This document shows positions 10,140 to 20,308 of a DNA stretch of 64,000 bases, piece by piece. The stretch covers positions 1 to 64,000 of the forward strand of contig JAJYYV010000003.1 of the NCBI GenBank assembly GCA_021800535.1, written 5' to 3'. Position numbers and translations under genes: made by a program. Source of the stretch: a bacterium (GTDB lineage Bacteria; Ratteibacteria; UBA8468; B48-G9; DTJG01). Under the pieces are notes generated by a model. That model saw only the letters and a program-made list of their open reading frames with translations, ran no database searches and was not told the DNA's origin. Each line of letters begins with the position of its first letter. The first letter of the stretch is position 1.

Positions 10140-10777
10140 GAAAAATTATTATTTTATTTGGACCTCCAGGTATTGGCAAAGGAACTGTAGGAACATCTTT
10201 AAATAAAGATATAAAAATGCCTCTTGTTTCAGTTGGGAACCTTCTTAGAGAAGGAGTAAAGAATCAATCCGTGATAGGTAAAAAAGCAGAAAATTATATG
10301 ACAAAGGGAGAACTTGTTCCTGATGATTTGGTTTTGGAACTATTAAAAGAAAGGATTATGCAACAGGATGCTTCTACAGGTTTTGTCCTTGATGGTTTTC
10401 CAAGAAATCATCAGCAGGTTGTTATGCTGGAGAAAATATTTAAGGATGGAGATATATGTTTTGTTTTAAATTTAGAAGGTTCAGATAAAATAATTATTGA
10501 AAGACTTTCCAATAGAAGAATTTGTGAGAAATGTGGGGCAATATATCATCTTATAAATATACCTCCCAAAAAATCTGGTATATGTGATATATGTGAAGGA
10601 AAACTTATTCAAAGAGTTGACGATACTCCGCAGGTTATTAAAAAAAGATTGGATGTTTTTAAAAATGATACAAAACCAATCCTTGATTTTTATAAAAAAA
10701 AGGGATGTCTCTATTCAGTTTTTGCAGAAGGGAAACTTTCTGAAACACTCGAACAAATTTATAAAATTATAAATTAA
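10136..10777 (+). CDS. adk: Adenylate kinase (zinc-binding lid type)
   Basis: GPPGIGKGTVG P-loop; DGFPRN; CEKCG...CDICEG. Confidence 0.96.
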   Translation: MRKIIILFGPPGIGKGTVGTSLNKDIKMPLVSVGNLLREGVKNQSVIGKKAENYMTKGELVPDDLVLELLKERIMQQDASTGFVLDGFPRNHQQVVMLEKIFKDGDICFVLNLEGSDKIIIERLSNRRICEKCGAIYHLINIPPKKSGICDICEGKLIQRVDDTPQVIKKRLDVFKNDTKPILDFYKKKGCLYSVFAEGKLSETLEQIYKIIN

Positions 10778-11541
10778 TGTTGGAAATGGCTATCTATAAA
10801 AATCAACAGGATATAGAAAAAATTAAAAAAGCCTGTAGGATTTCAAAGGCAATATTGGAAAAAGTAGGCGCTTCTATAAAAGAAGGAATAACAACAAAAG
10901 ATTTGGAAATAGTTGCAGAAAAACTTATGAAAGAGTATAATACAAATTCTGCTTTTAAAGGATATATGGGATACCCTGGTCTTATTTGTATTTCCGTGAA
11001 TGAAGAGGTTGTTCATGGTATTCCTTCAGAAAAGAAAAAACTTAAAAGTGGGGATATTGTATCAATTGATGTGGGTTTTAGATATAAAGGTTTTTGTGGG
11101 GATTGTGCAGCTACTTTTCCTGTAGGGGAAATAAGTAAAGAGAAAAACCATCTTCTGGAGATCACAAAAAAATCTTTATTGGCAGGGATAGCGTATGCTC
11201 TCCCGGGTAAAAGAACTGGAGATGTTGGATATGCTATACAAAAAGTTGTTGAAAGCGCAGGATTTAATGTTGTTAAAGAATTTGGTGGACATGGTTTAGG
11301 CCGTTCTTTACATGAAGAACCTGGTATTTCAAATTTTGGAAATCCAGGCACAGGTGCATTTATAAAAAAAAATATGATTTTGGCAATTGAACCGATGGTA
11401 AATATGGGGGATTCTAAAATAAAAATTTTAGAAGATGGCTGGACAGTTGTTACCTCTGATGGATTGCCTTCTGCACATTTTGAAGAGGATGTTCTTATAA
11501 CAGAAAATGGTAATGAAGTATTAACAGTATATGACGGATAA
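10777..11541 (+). CDS. map: Methionine aminopeptidase, type I
   Basis: [43 protein letters not shown]. Confidence 0.97.
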   Translation: MLEMAIYKNQQDIEKIKKACRISKAILEKVGASIKEGITTKDLEIVAEKLMKEYNTNSAFKGYMGYPGLICISVNEEVVHGIPSEKKKLKSGDIVSIDVGFRYKGFCGDCAATFPVGEISKEKNHLLEITKKSLLAGIAYALPGKRTGDVGYAIQKVVESAGFNVVKEFGGHGLGRSLHEEPGISNFGNPGTGAFIKKNMILAIEPMVNMGDSKIKILEDGWTVVTSDGLPSAHFEEDVLITENGNEVLTVYDG

Positions 11542-11752
11542 AAAAGAAGAAAAAATTGTATTTAATGGAACAATTATAAAATCTTTGCCAGGGACAAATT
11601 TTGTTGTAGAACTTGACAATAAAATGATTATTACATCGCATCTAAGTGGTAAAATGAGATTGCATTATATAAAAATAATTCCAGGAGACAGGGTTTCTGT
11701 TGAAATTTCGCAGTATGATTTAACAAAAGGAAGAATTATAAAACGATTATAG
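11531..11752 (+). CDS. infA: Translation initiation factor IF-1
   Basis: S1-fold protein [18 protein letters not shown]...[36 protein letters not shown]. Confidence 0.95.
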   Translation: MTDKKEEKIVFNGTIIKSLPGTNFVVELDNKMIITSHLSGKMRLHYIKIIPGDRVSVEISQYDLTKGRIIKRL

Positions 11753-11769
11753 AATCTGGAGGATAAAAT

Positions 11770-11895
11770 ATGAAAGTTCGTTCATCAATAAAAAAAATTT
11801 GTCCACAATGTAAAATTATTAAAAGAAAAGGAAATGTAATTGTAATATGCTCTAACCCGCAGGATGGGCCAAAGCATAAACAAAGACAAGGATAG
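11770..11895 (+). CDS. rpmJ: 50S ribosomal protein L36 (zinc-binding form)
   Basis: 41-aa ORF absent from track: [41 protein letters not shown]. Confidence 0.96.
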   Translation: MKVRSSIKKICPQCKIIKRKGNVIVICSNPQDGPKHKQRQG

Positions 11896-11903
11896 GAGAC
11901 AAG

Positions 11904-12308
11904 ATGGCACGTATATTAGGAGTTGAAATTCCAAATGAAAAAAAAGTAATGGCTGGTTTAACTTATATATATGGTGTTGGACAAAAATCAGCAAGGGAAA
12001 TAATTAAAAATTCCGGTATAAATCCTGATAAAAGGATTAAAGAATTAACAGAAGAAGAACTTGGTAAAATAGCAGGGATTATACAACAAAGTTACAAGAT
12101 AGAGGGTGATTTGCGAAGAGAAATAGCAAGAAATATTGTAAGACTTAAAGAGATTAATTCTTATCGTGGTTCGCGTCATAAAAGAGGACTTCCTGTAAGG
12201 GGCCAGAGAACCAGAACCAATGCAAGAACAAGAAAAGGGCCGCGTAAAACTGTTGGAGTGGTGAGAGAGAAAGCCAAAAGAAAGGAAATGACACCAGAAA
12301 AAAAATAA
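11904..12308 (+). CDS. rpsM: 30S ribosomal protein S13
   Basis: [52 protein letters not shown]. Confidence 0.98.
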   Translation: MARILGVEIPNEKKVMAGLTYIYGVGQKSAREIIKNSGINPDKRIKELTEEELGKIAGIIQQSYKIEGDLRREIARNIVRLKEINSYRGSRHKRGLPVRGQRTRTNARTRKGPRKTVGVVREKAKRKEMTPEKK

Positions 12309-12358
12309 AACAATTATAATATATACTAATTTGTAGTCAAATTTATGGAGAAAATCTT

Positions 12359-12769
12359 ATGGCAGAAGACAAACAAATAAAGAAAAAATATGTTAAAAAA
12401 GCAAAAAAGAAAAATTTAAATATACCAAAAGGTGTTGCTCATATCAAAGCCACTTTTAATAATACCCATATTACAATTACAGACCTTACTGGAAAAGTTA
12501 TTGCCTGGGGTAGTTCCGGGATGGTGGGTTTTAAAGGTACAAGAAAAGGGACTCCATATGCAGCTCAGCTTATAGCTGAAAATGTTGTAAAAAAAGTACA
12601 ATCTTTAGTAAACATGAAAGATGTGGATGTTAAGGTAAAAGGACCAGGACCAGGTAGGGAAACAGCTATCAGGTCAATACAAAGTGCAGGAATTAATGTA
12701 CTTTCTATTAAAGATATCACACCAATTCCTCATAATGGATGTAGGCCTCCAAAAAGAAGAAAAGTTTAA
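12359..12769 (+). CDS. rpsK: 30S ribosomal protein S11
   Basis: [37 protein letters not shown]. Confidence 0.98.
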   Translation: MAEDKQIKKKYVKKAKKKNLNIPKGVAHIKATFNNTHITITDLTGKVIAWGSSGMVGFKGTRKGTPYAAQLIAENVVKKVQSLVNMKDVDVKVKGPGPGRETAIRSIQSAGINVLSIKDITPIPHNGCRPPKRRKV

Positions 12770-12787
12770 TATAAGGAGAATTATTAA

Positions 12788-13408
12788 ATGGCAAAAGTTA
12801 CTAAACCCGTATGTAGACATTGTATAAGATATGCTGAAAAATTATATTTGAAAGGTAGTAGATGTGAAAGCGATAAATGTCCGCTGGATCCAAGAAAAAA
12901 CAAAAAAATATCTGCTATGGCAAAAACATCAGAATATGGAATGCAGCTTAGAGAAAAAAATAAAGCAAAAATATATTATGGAGTTTTGGAAAGACAATTT
13001 CAAAAGTATTTTGAACTTGCCAAAAAAGCCAAAGGTGTCACCGGAGAGATTCTTCTTCAAACCCTTGAACGAAGACTTGATAATATTATATATAGATTAA
13101 AATGGGTGGAATCAAGAAGAATGGCTAAACAGGTAATTGTTCATGGATTTATTTTTGTTAATGGTAAAAAAGTGGATAAACCTTCTTTTGTTGTTGATAT
13201 AGGGGATGAGATTAATATTAAAAAAGATTCCTCGCTGGAAAAATATATCATTAAACACATTGAAGAAAAAAAGGGACAAATTATTCCAGTGTGGATTGAA
13301 AATTTTGGACCCAATGAGATAAAATCAAAAATAGCTCGTTTTCCAACTAGGACAGAAATTCCTCTTTCAATAAACGAACAGTTAATAATCAATTTTTATT
13401 CAAAATAA
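12788..13408 (+). CDS. rpsD: 30S ribosomal protein S4
   Basis: S4 domain ERRLDNIIYRLKWVESRRMAKQVIVHGFIFVNGKKVDKPS. Confidence 0.98.
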   Translation: MAKVTKPVCRHCIRYAEKLYLKGSRCESDKCPLDPRKNKKISAMAKTSEYGMQLREKNKAKIYYGVLERQFQKYFELAKKAKGVTGEILLQTLERRLDNIIYRLKWVESRRMAKQVIVHGFIFVNGKKVDKPSFVVDIGDEINIKKDSSLEKYIIKHIEEKKGQIIPVWIENFGPNEIKSKIARFPTRTEIPLSINEQLIINFYSK

Positions 13409-13433
13409 AAAATAAAACCTATGTGGAGGGAAA

Positions 13434-14414
13434 ATGGAAGAAAAAAATTTTACTTTTTTATATCCATCTATAATTAAATGGCTCAAGGATACCTATAGAT
13501 TAAATTATGGGCGATTGGTTATAGAACCGTTGGAAAAAGGTTTTGGTATTACTATAGGAAATGTTTTGAGGAGAGTTCTTTTATCATCTATTCCTGGAAT
13601 AGCGATTACCGGTATAAAAATAGAAGGTGTTCCACATGAGTTTTCCACAATAAAAGGAGTAAAGGAAGATTTTACTCATATAATATTAAATTTAAAACAG
13701 ATTGCCTTAAAACCTATTATTTCTAAATTTCCTCATAGATTTTCTCTGACAATTTCAGGGAAAAACGAAATAATAGCAGGAGACCTTATAAATGATAATA
13801 GTGTTGAAGTGTTAAATCCTGATTTATACATTACAGCAATAGATCCTTCTGTAGAATTAAAATTGGAAATTGAACTATCAGAAGGGATTGGATATCTTCC
13901 TGTAGAAAAAATGAAATTTGTAAGAAAAGATATATCCAAGGACATTATTCTTATAGATGGTATTTATTCTCCCATAAAAAAAGTATCGTTTAATGTAGAA
14001 AATACTCGTGTAGGGCAGCTGGTTGATTATGAAAAGCTAAATTTTGAAATTTGGACCACAGGTGCTATTTCCCCCTTTGATGCAGTTAAGGTTTCAACAG
14101 AGATATTAAATAATCACTTTCAATTAATAGGAGCACAGCAGATTATTGGAGAAAAACCAGTTGTAAAAGAACAAATAGAAAATATGCAGGATAACGATAA
14201 TTTAGATATCTCTATTACTGAATTAAAACTTTCAACCAGAGTTATTAATGCTTTAAGTTTAAAGAATATAAAAACATTAAAAGATATTCTACAAACTCCA
14301 AGAGAGCAATTTACAGAAATGAAAAATCTTGGTAAAAAATCTTTGGAAGAAGTAGAAGAAATTTTAGATAAATGGAATAAAAAAATAGTTCTTAAGGATA
14401 AAAAAGAAAAATAA
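13434..14414 (+). CDS. rpoA: RNA polymerase subunit alpha
   Basis: FVIEPLEKGFGITIGNVLRRVLLSSIPG; C-terminal helix-hairpin domain. Confidence 0.98.
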   Translation: MEEKNFTFLYPSIIKWLKDTYRLNYGRLVIEPLEKGFGITIGNVLRRVLLSSIPGIAITGIKIEGVPHEFSTIKGVKEDFTHIILNLKQIALKPIISKFPHRFSLTISGKNEIIAGDLINDNSVEVLNPDLYITAIDPSVELKLEIELSEGIGYLPVEKMKFVRKDISKDIILIDGIYSPIKKVSFNVENTRVGQLVDYEKLNFEIWTTGAISPFDAVKVSTEILNNHFQLIGAQQIIGEKPVVKEQIENMQDNDNLDISITELKLSTRVINALSLKNIKTLKDILQTPREQFTEMKNLGKKSLEEVEEILDKWNKKIVLKDKKEK

Positions 14415-14425
14415 GGAGTTAACAG

Positions 14426-14776
14426 ATGAGGCATAAAAGAAATATAAAAAAATTAGGCAGGAATAAATCCCAGAGAAAAAGTCTTATAAGAAATCTTGCT
14501 ATAAGTTTTTTTCAAAATAAAAAAGTTGTAACAACACAGGCAAGAGCAAAACAGCTTTGTAGAGTTATTGAAAATCTTATTACTATTGCAAAAGCTCAGA
14601 ATCTCACAAGTATCAGGAGAATAAATACAATTTTAAATCATTATCAAACAACAAAAATAGTAAAAGACTTAGGGTTGCAATATAAAGAAAGAAATGGCGG
14701 GTATACACAAATTATAAAAAAGGGCAATAGAAAAGGCGATGCAGGAGAAACTGTAATTATTAAACTTATTGGTTAA
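14426..14776 (+). CDS. rplQ: 50S ribosomal protein L17
   Basis: MRHKRNIKKLGRNKSQRKSLIRNLAISFF. Confidence 0.98.
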   Translation: MRHKRNIKKLGRNKSQRKSLIRNLAISFFQNKKVVTTQARAKQLCRVIENLITIAKAQNLTSIRRINTILNHYQTTKIVKDLGLQYKERNGGYTQIIKKGNRKGDAGETVIIKLIG

Positions 14777-14780
14777 AAAA

Positions 14781-14963
14781 ATGGAAGAGACACTTAAAAT
14801 TCTTGATAAATTAGATAGAAAAGAGAATGTATATTTTTTGATAAAAAGATATGCTAATTATGCGCATCAGATAATGAAGAATAATTCCATGTCAAATTCT
14901 GGTGATATGGGAGAAGTTGTTAGAATAACTTTAAAAAAAATCTTAGAAGATACTGATAAATAA
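14781..14963 (+). CDS. RNA polymerase omega-like small protein
   Basis: Short helical protein with YFLIKRYANYAHQIM after rplQ; ATG at 14781; identity inferred from context. Confidence 0.45.
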   Translation: MEETLKILDKLDRKENVYFLIKRYANYAHQIMKNNSMSNSGDMGEVVRITLKKILEDTDK

Positions 14964-14965
14964 AA

Positions 14966-16060
14966 ATGAATCTTATTGAAATTTTATCAAAAGCAGTGGA
15001 AAAAGACGCTTCTGATGTACATTTAAAATTTGGTAAGAAACCTTTATTGCGTATAAAACAGGGACTTATAGAACTAAAAGAAGAAGAAATACTCAATGAT
15101 AAGATATTAGATGAATTTCTTTCTCAAATTATGACTCCTGTTCAGAAAACAAAGTTTCTTGCCCAGATGGATATAGACTTAGCTTATGAACTTGAAGATA
15201 TCAGCCGCTTCCGTGTTAATGTTTTTAAACAGCGAAGTCATATAGGCATAGTAATGAGAAGAATCAAATCTTATATTCCATCTTTTGAAGAACTAAATCT
15301 TCCTCCTGTTCTACAAAAAATTTCAGGTTTTAATGAAGGGTTTATCCTTGTAACAGGTCCTACAGGATGTGGCAAATCCACTACACTGGCATCTATTATT
15401 GATTATATATCAACAAATCAATTTAAACATATAGTCACAATTGAAGACCCAATAGAATATGTATATAAAGATAAAAATAGCATTATAGACCAAAGAGAAG
15501 TCGGGCTTGATACACTTTCTTTTAATGCGGCCTTAAAACATGTTTTAAGGGAAGACCCGGATATTATTCTTATAGGTGAGTTAAGAGATGTTGAAACATT
15601 TGAATCCGCTGTAAGAGCAAGTGAAACCGGGCATCTTGTATTTGGAACTCTTCATACCACAGATACTATTACAACTATTACCCGAATTCTTGATTTTTTT
15701 CCTCAAAGTCAGCATGACCAGATAAGAAAAGTAATTGCTTACAATTTAAAAGCTACAATATGTCAGAGACTGCTTCCCAAAAAGGATGGAAAAGGGCTTG
15801 TTCCTGTATGTGAAATTATGGTTGTTACTCCTATTATTTCACGGCTTATAGTGGAAAATAAGATACAAAAGATATATGGAGCGATTGTTGGGGGTAGAGA
15901 AGAAGGCATGCAAACATTTAATCAGCATCTTGTTCAACTTATTCAATCTGATATAATAACAAAAGAAATAGGTTTTACTGTTTCTCCTGCGCCTGATGCT
16001 TTGGAAATGAATCTTAGAGGGATATATTTGGATGAAGAGACCAGAATCATAGGTGAGTAA
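14966..16060 (+). CDS. pilT: Twitching motility ATPase PilT
   Basis: GPTGCGKSTTLAS Walker A; REDPDIILIGELRD; ASETGHLVFGTLHT. Confidence 0.95.
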   Translation: MNLIEILSKAVEKDASDVHLKFGKKPLLRIKQGLIELKEEEILNDKILDEFLSQIMTPVQKTKFLAQMDIDLAYELEDISRFRVNVFKQRSHIGIVMRRIKSYIPSFEELNLPPVLQKISGFNEGFILVTGPTGCGKSTTLASIIDYISTNQFKHIVTIEDPIEYVYKDKNSIIDQREVGLDTLSFNAALKHVLREDPDIILIGELRDVETFESAVRASETGHLVFGTLHTTDTITTITRILDFFPQSQHDQIRKVIAYNLKATICQRLLPKKDGKGLVPVCEIMVVTPIISRLIVENKIQKIYGAIVGGREEGMQTFNQHLVQLIQSDIITKEIGFTVSPAPDALEMNLRGIYLDEETRIIGE

Positions 16061-16077
16061 ATATTTATCATTAATTT

Positions 16078-17334
16078 ATGAAAATACTCATTATAGGCAG
16101 TGGCGGCAGAGAGCATGCAATTATATGGAAAATCTTTTCTCAAAATAATAATACCAAAATCTTTTCTTTCCCTGGTAATGGTGGTATTTCTGAATTATCA
16201 GAGATAGTAAATATTCCATTAAATCAAAAAAAACAGATAGTGGAATTTGTCAAAAAAGAAAAAATAGGTATCACAATAGTTGGGCCTGAAGTTCCTTTAT
16301 CAGAAGGTATTGTGGACATTTTTATTGAAAATGGATGTCCGATATTTGGGCCTGTCCAGAAAGCCGCTTTAATAGAAAGTTCAAAAACATGGGCAAAAGA
16401 ATTTATGTCTTCATCAGGTATTCCTACAGGTTCATTTGATATATTTGATAATTTTAATGGAGCAAAAAATTTTCTTGAAACAAAAGCGCATCTTCCTCTC
16501 GTAATCAAATTTGATGGCCTTGCCGCAGGAAAAGGTGTTCAGATAACCCATACTATTAAAGAAGGAATATCTTTCTTGGATGATATATTTTTAAAGAATA
16601 TCTATAAAACAGAAAATCCTAAAATAATCTTTGAAGAATTTTTAACAGGCAAAGAAATTTCCTATCTTGTTTTTACAGATGGGCAGGATTTCATTCCTAT
16701 GGAGCCTGCAAAGGATTATAAAAAAATTTTTGATGGAGATAAAGGTCCAAATACCGGAGGAATGGGTTGTTATAGTCCGGTTGATTTTTGTACCAGAGAC
16801 ATAAAAAAATCAATAGAAAAACAGATAATTATTCCTACCCTGAACAATTTACAAAAAAGGGATATTCTTTATACAGGTGTTTTATATTGTGGGCTCATTT
16901 TAACATCTAATGGCCTGAAAGTTTTGGAATACAACGCAAGATTTGGGGACCCGGAAACTGAAGTTATTTTACCAGGAATTAAAACACCTCTTATTGATAT
17001 CATAGATGCTGTTATAAACAAAGAATTAAAAAAAATAAAAATCCAGTGGGACCAAAACTATTATGTTGATGTTGTGTTATCTTCTCAAGGATATCCTGAC
17101 CATTATCAAACAGGAAAACAGATACTTGGTTTGGATAATATTCCTTCGGATATTTTTGTTTTTCATGCAGGAACAAAAAAACAGGATAATAAATATTATA
17201 CCTCAGGGGGAAGAGTTTTAAATATTGTTTCTATGGGGCAAAATCTTATAGAAGCAAGAGAAAAAGTTTATAAAGCCATCAATCAGATTGAGTTTGAAGG
17301 GAAATATTACAGAAAAGACATTGCCCTCTCCTAA
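16078..17334 (+). CDS. purD: Phosphoribosylamine-glycine ligase
   Basis: MKILIIGSGGREHAI; KFDGLAAGKGV; GPNTGGMGCYSP; NARFGDPE. Confidence 0.97.
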   Translation: MKILIIGSGGREHAIIWKIFSQNNNTKIFSFPGNGGISELSEIVNIPLNQKKQIVEFVKKEKIGITIVGPEVPLSEGIVDIFIENGCPIFGPVQKAALIESSKTWAKEFMSSSGIPTGSFDIFDNFNGAKNFLETKAHLPLVIKFDGLAAGKGVQITHTIKEGISFLDDIFLKNIYKTENPKIIFEEFLTGKEISYLVFTDGQDFIPMEPAKDYKKIFDGDKGPNTGGMGCYSPVDFCTRDIKKSIEKQIIIPTLNNLQKRDILYTGVLYCGLILTSNGLKVLEYNARFGDPETEVILPGIKTPLIDIIDAVINKELKKIKIQWDQNYYVDVVLSSQGYPDHYQTGKQILGLDNIPSDIFVFHAGTKKQDNKYYTSGGRVLNIVSMGQNLIEAREKVYKAINQIEFEGKYYRKDIALS

Positions 17335-17339
17335 AGAAA

Positions 17340-17566
17340 GTAAATACTCATTAAATTATGTAGTAATAAGAAGGCACAAAGATAAGACTTGATATAGGAG
17401 AATGCAATACTCAGGCACAAAGGCACAAAGTATTTAAGATATTTTAGTTTTTACTCTGTGCCTTAGTGCCTATGTGCCTGTAAATATGCTTGTCCGCCAA
17501 TATTGTAGGTGGAAACGTAGTTTCAACCTACGGCTGATCCGCTGTGGTGGACAGTGAATATTTACT
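17340..17566. repeat. Intergenic composite repeat (copy A)
   Basis: Contains AGGCACAAAGGCAC / GTGCCTTAGTGCC and GTAGGTGGAAAC / GTTTCAACCTAC inverted repeats; ends in CAGTGAATATTTACT, shared with other copies. Confidence 0.6.
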
Positions 17567-17572
17567 GAAGAA

Positions 17573-19153
17573 TTACATTTCTACTATAGTAGGTTGCTTG
17601 CTTTCATTTTTAGATTTTTTAATCTTTTTTATCCCTAAAAGTAGAGGGATAAATATAAGGGATGACCACATCATTATATGAAATGCATCCTGGTATGCCA
17701 TAATAAGACTCTGTCCAGTAAGAGTTTTATTAGCTAAAGCTATTGCCGCATGATAGGTATTAACAAAAGATATGCCGCCTGTAGAAACTAAAAAATGTCT
17801 CATTTTATCAAACATATTATTAAAAATAGGATTTGTTGGGCTTAGGTGGGATACTAAAGCATCTCTATGAAAAATAAACCGCCTTTCAATTAAAGTATCA
17901 ATCATAAATGAAATTCCAATACTGCCGCCAATATTTCTTGTAAAATTTATAACACTGCTTGCCTCATTAAAATCCTCCTTTTTTAGAAAATTAAATGCCA
18001 CAACATTAATTGGAATAAAAATAAAAGGTAAACCAAATCCTATCATTACCCTTCCCAGGGTAACAAAATATGGTGAGGCAGTAAGATTAAGCTGCTGCAT
18101 TAAATAAAGAGAATAAAATACAATAATACTTCCTATAAAAATAGACATCTTATGGTCTACTTGATGTGAGAATCTATTTAAAAATAATAATACAATAAGA
18201 CTGGCAATTCCACCAGGCATCATAATAAGTCCTGCTGTATAGGCATCATATCCTAAAAAAGTCTGAACAAAATTTGGTAAGAGGGCTACTGTGACGAAAA
18301 ATATAAAACCCAGAAAAAACATTGCTATTGCAGCAGAAGCATAATTGGAATCTTTTAAAAGTTTTAGTCTGATAAAAGGATTCTTTGAATAAAATGTTCT
18401 TATTAAAAACATTAAAACAAAGAAAAAACTTAGAATTGCCAGAGCCACTATAAAATTGGAATTAAGCCAGTTATATTCCTGTCCCCTGTCTAACATTACC
18501 TGAAATGAACCGATTCCTATTATTAAAAAACTTAGAGCCAAGTAATCTATTTTTAAAAACTTTTTTGCTTTTGCATAGTCAGGGTCAAATATAAGCATTA
18601 ATATCATAATAGTTGCAAGTATTCCAAAAGGCACATTAATTAAAAACATCCATCTCCATGAATAATTATTAACAATATAACCACCTAAAAGAGGGCCTAA
18701 AATAGGAGCAAATATTACTCCAACAGCAAAAATTGCCATTGCTTTTGTTCTTTTTTCTATAGGAAAACTTTCCATTAGAATTGCCTGGGATAATGGTTGA
18801 AGAGCTCCGCCTGTTGCACCCTGTATGGTTCTGAATAAAAGCAATAAATCAAGATTAGGGGCAATTCCGCATAAAAAAGATGATATAGTAAATCCTATTA
18901 CATTAAATAAAAAGAAATTTTTTCTTCCAAATTTTTGTGATAAAAATCCTGTAATAGGTAGTATTATAGCATTTGCAGCAAGATACACTGTTAATGTCCA
19001 GGCTGCATCATCCGGTGTTACAGATAATGGTCCTGCTATATAACGGAGTGCTACACTTACTATGGACGTATCCATTAATACCATAAATGTTGGCAGCATT
19101 ACAGTAATTGCTATTAAATATGGATGAATCTTTCTTTCTGCATTATTTTCCAT
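17573..19153 (-). CDS. emrB: MFS drug efflux transporter, DHA2/EmrB type
   Basis: 14-TM MFS sequence; FMVLMDTSIVSVALRYIAGPL; adjacent to HlyD/EmrA and TolC-like genes. Confidence 0.88.
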   Translation of the reverse strand: MENNAERKIHPYLIAITVMLPTFMVLMDTSIVSVALRYIAGPLSVTPDDAAWTLTVYLAANAIILPITGFLSQKFGRKNFFLFNVIGFTISSFLCGIAPNLDLLLLFRTIQGATGGALQPLSQAILMESFPIEKRTKAMAIFAVGVIFAPILGPLLGGYIVNNYSWRWMFLINVPFGILATIMILMLIFDPDYAKAKKFLKIDYLALSFLIIGIGSFQVMLDRGQEYNWLNSNFIVALAILSFFFVLMFLIRTFYSKNPFIRLKLLKDSNYASAAIAMFFLGFIFFVTVALLPNFVQTFLGYDAYTAGLIMMPGGIASLIVLLFLNRFSHQVDHKMSIFIGSIIVFYSLYLMQQLNLTASPYFVTLGRVMIGFGLPFIFIPINVVAFNFLKKEDFNEASSVINFTRNIGGSIGISFMIDTLIERRFIFHRDALVSHLSPTNPIFNNMFDKMRHFLVSTGGISFVNTYHAAIALANKTLTGQSLIMAYQDAFHIMMWSSLIFIPLLLGIKKIKKSKNESKQPTIVEM

Positions 19154-19173
19154 AATAGAAGACTTATATTAAA

Positions 19174-20289
19174 TTATTTATTATTTAGATGTATTGTCAC
19201 TTCGCAATTTAAACCAACTCTTAATGGATATTTTTTATAATCATAAGGATAAAGTTTTATTCTTACAGGGACTCTCTGTACAATCTTTATATAATTGCCT
19301 GCAGCGTTTTCAGGCGGTAACAGGGAAAATCTGTCTCCTGTTCCTGCGTCTATATCTTCTACATAACCCTTAAATTTTATTCCAGGATAAGCATCCACAT
19401 TAACTGTAGCTTTTTCACCGGGTTTTATTTCATACATATCTGTCTCTTTAAAGTTTGCATTAATCCATGCTGGTTTTAAAGGGACCACCATAAGAAGCAT
19501 TTGCCCTGGTTGTACATCCTGGCCCGGTTCTACATTTTTTTGTGTTATTATTCCATTTATAGGGGATATTATATCTGTGTGTTTTAGGTTATTTTTGGCT
19601 ATATTAATCTGATTTTGTAATCCTTTTAACTGATTATTATAAGCAGCTATTTGTGCATAAATTTCTGCCACTTGATTTTTATAACTTAGAACCCCACTTA
19701 TTTGTGTTGAGGTGGCAGATATTTGTTTTTGCTGGGCTTGAACTTTTGAAAGAGCCGCATGATATAATTGGTTTTCTATTTCAAGCCTATTTTTGGAAAT
19801 TACTGCATGTTTATATAAATTTTGATATCTTTTAAGGTCAAGATATGCCTTATGCAGGTTGACATTATAACTTTCAAGTAGGGCTTTTTGGGCATTTATA
19901 TTATTTTGAAGTGTGCTAATCTGGGCAGAGGAAGATGTTTGTATAGCAATGCTTTTTTGTCCTAAACTCAATATGGTATTTTCTGTGGCATTATATTGAT
20001 GTTCTAAGGATTTAAGCTGATTTTTGTAATCAATAGGGTCAATCTTAACCAGAATTTGTCCCTTTTTCACATGATAAAAATTATCTACATACACTTTTTT
20101 GATAAGGCCGCCTACTTTTGGAGACATATAATAAATATGAGAGTCTACATGCGCATCACTTGTTGAAATAATACTGCGGCTATATATCCAATAAGCAATA
20201 GCTCCTAATGTGATTAGAATAACTATAGAAATTAAAACAATCTTTTTTTTATCAGACGATATTTTTACATTTGATATTTTTCCATTCAT
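19174..20289 (-). CDS. emrA: HlyD/EmrA-family membrane fusion protein
   Basis: N-terminal TM; GLIKKVYVDNFYHVKKGQILVKIDPIDY; NGIITQKNVEPGQDVQPGQ. Confidence 0.88.
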   Translation of the reverse strand: MNGKISNVKISSDKKKIVLISIVILITLGAIAYWIYSRSIISTSDAHVDSHIYYMSPKVGGLIKKVYVDNFYHVKKGQILVKIDPIDYKNQLKSLEHQYNATENTILSLGQKSIAIQTSSSAQISTLQNNINAQKALLESYNVNLHKAYLDLKRYQNLYKHAVISKNRLEIENQLYHAALSKVQAQQKQISATSTQISGVLSYKNQVAEIYAQIAAYNNQLKGLQNQINIAKNNLKHTDIISPINGIITQKNVEPGQDVQPGQMLLMVVPLKPAWINANFKETDMYEIKPGEKATVNVDAYPGIKFKGYVEDIDAGTGDRFSLLPPENAAGNYIKIVQRVPVRIKLYPYDYKKYPLRVGLNCEVTIHLNNK

Positions 20290-20308
20290 TTTTTTGCTCC
20301 TCTCCTTT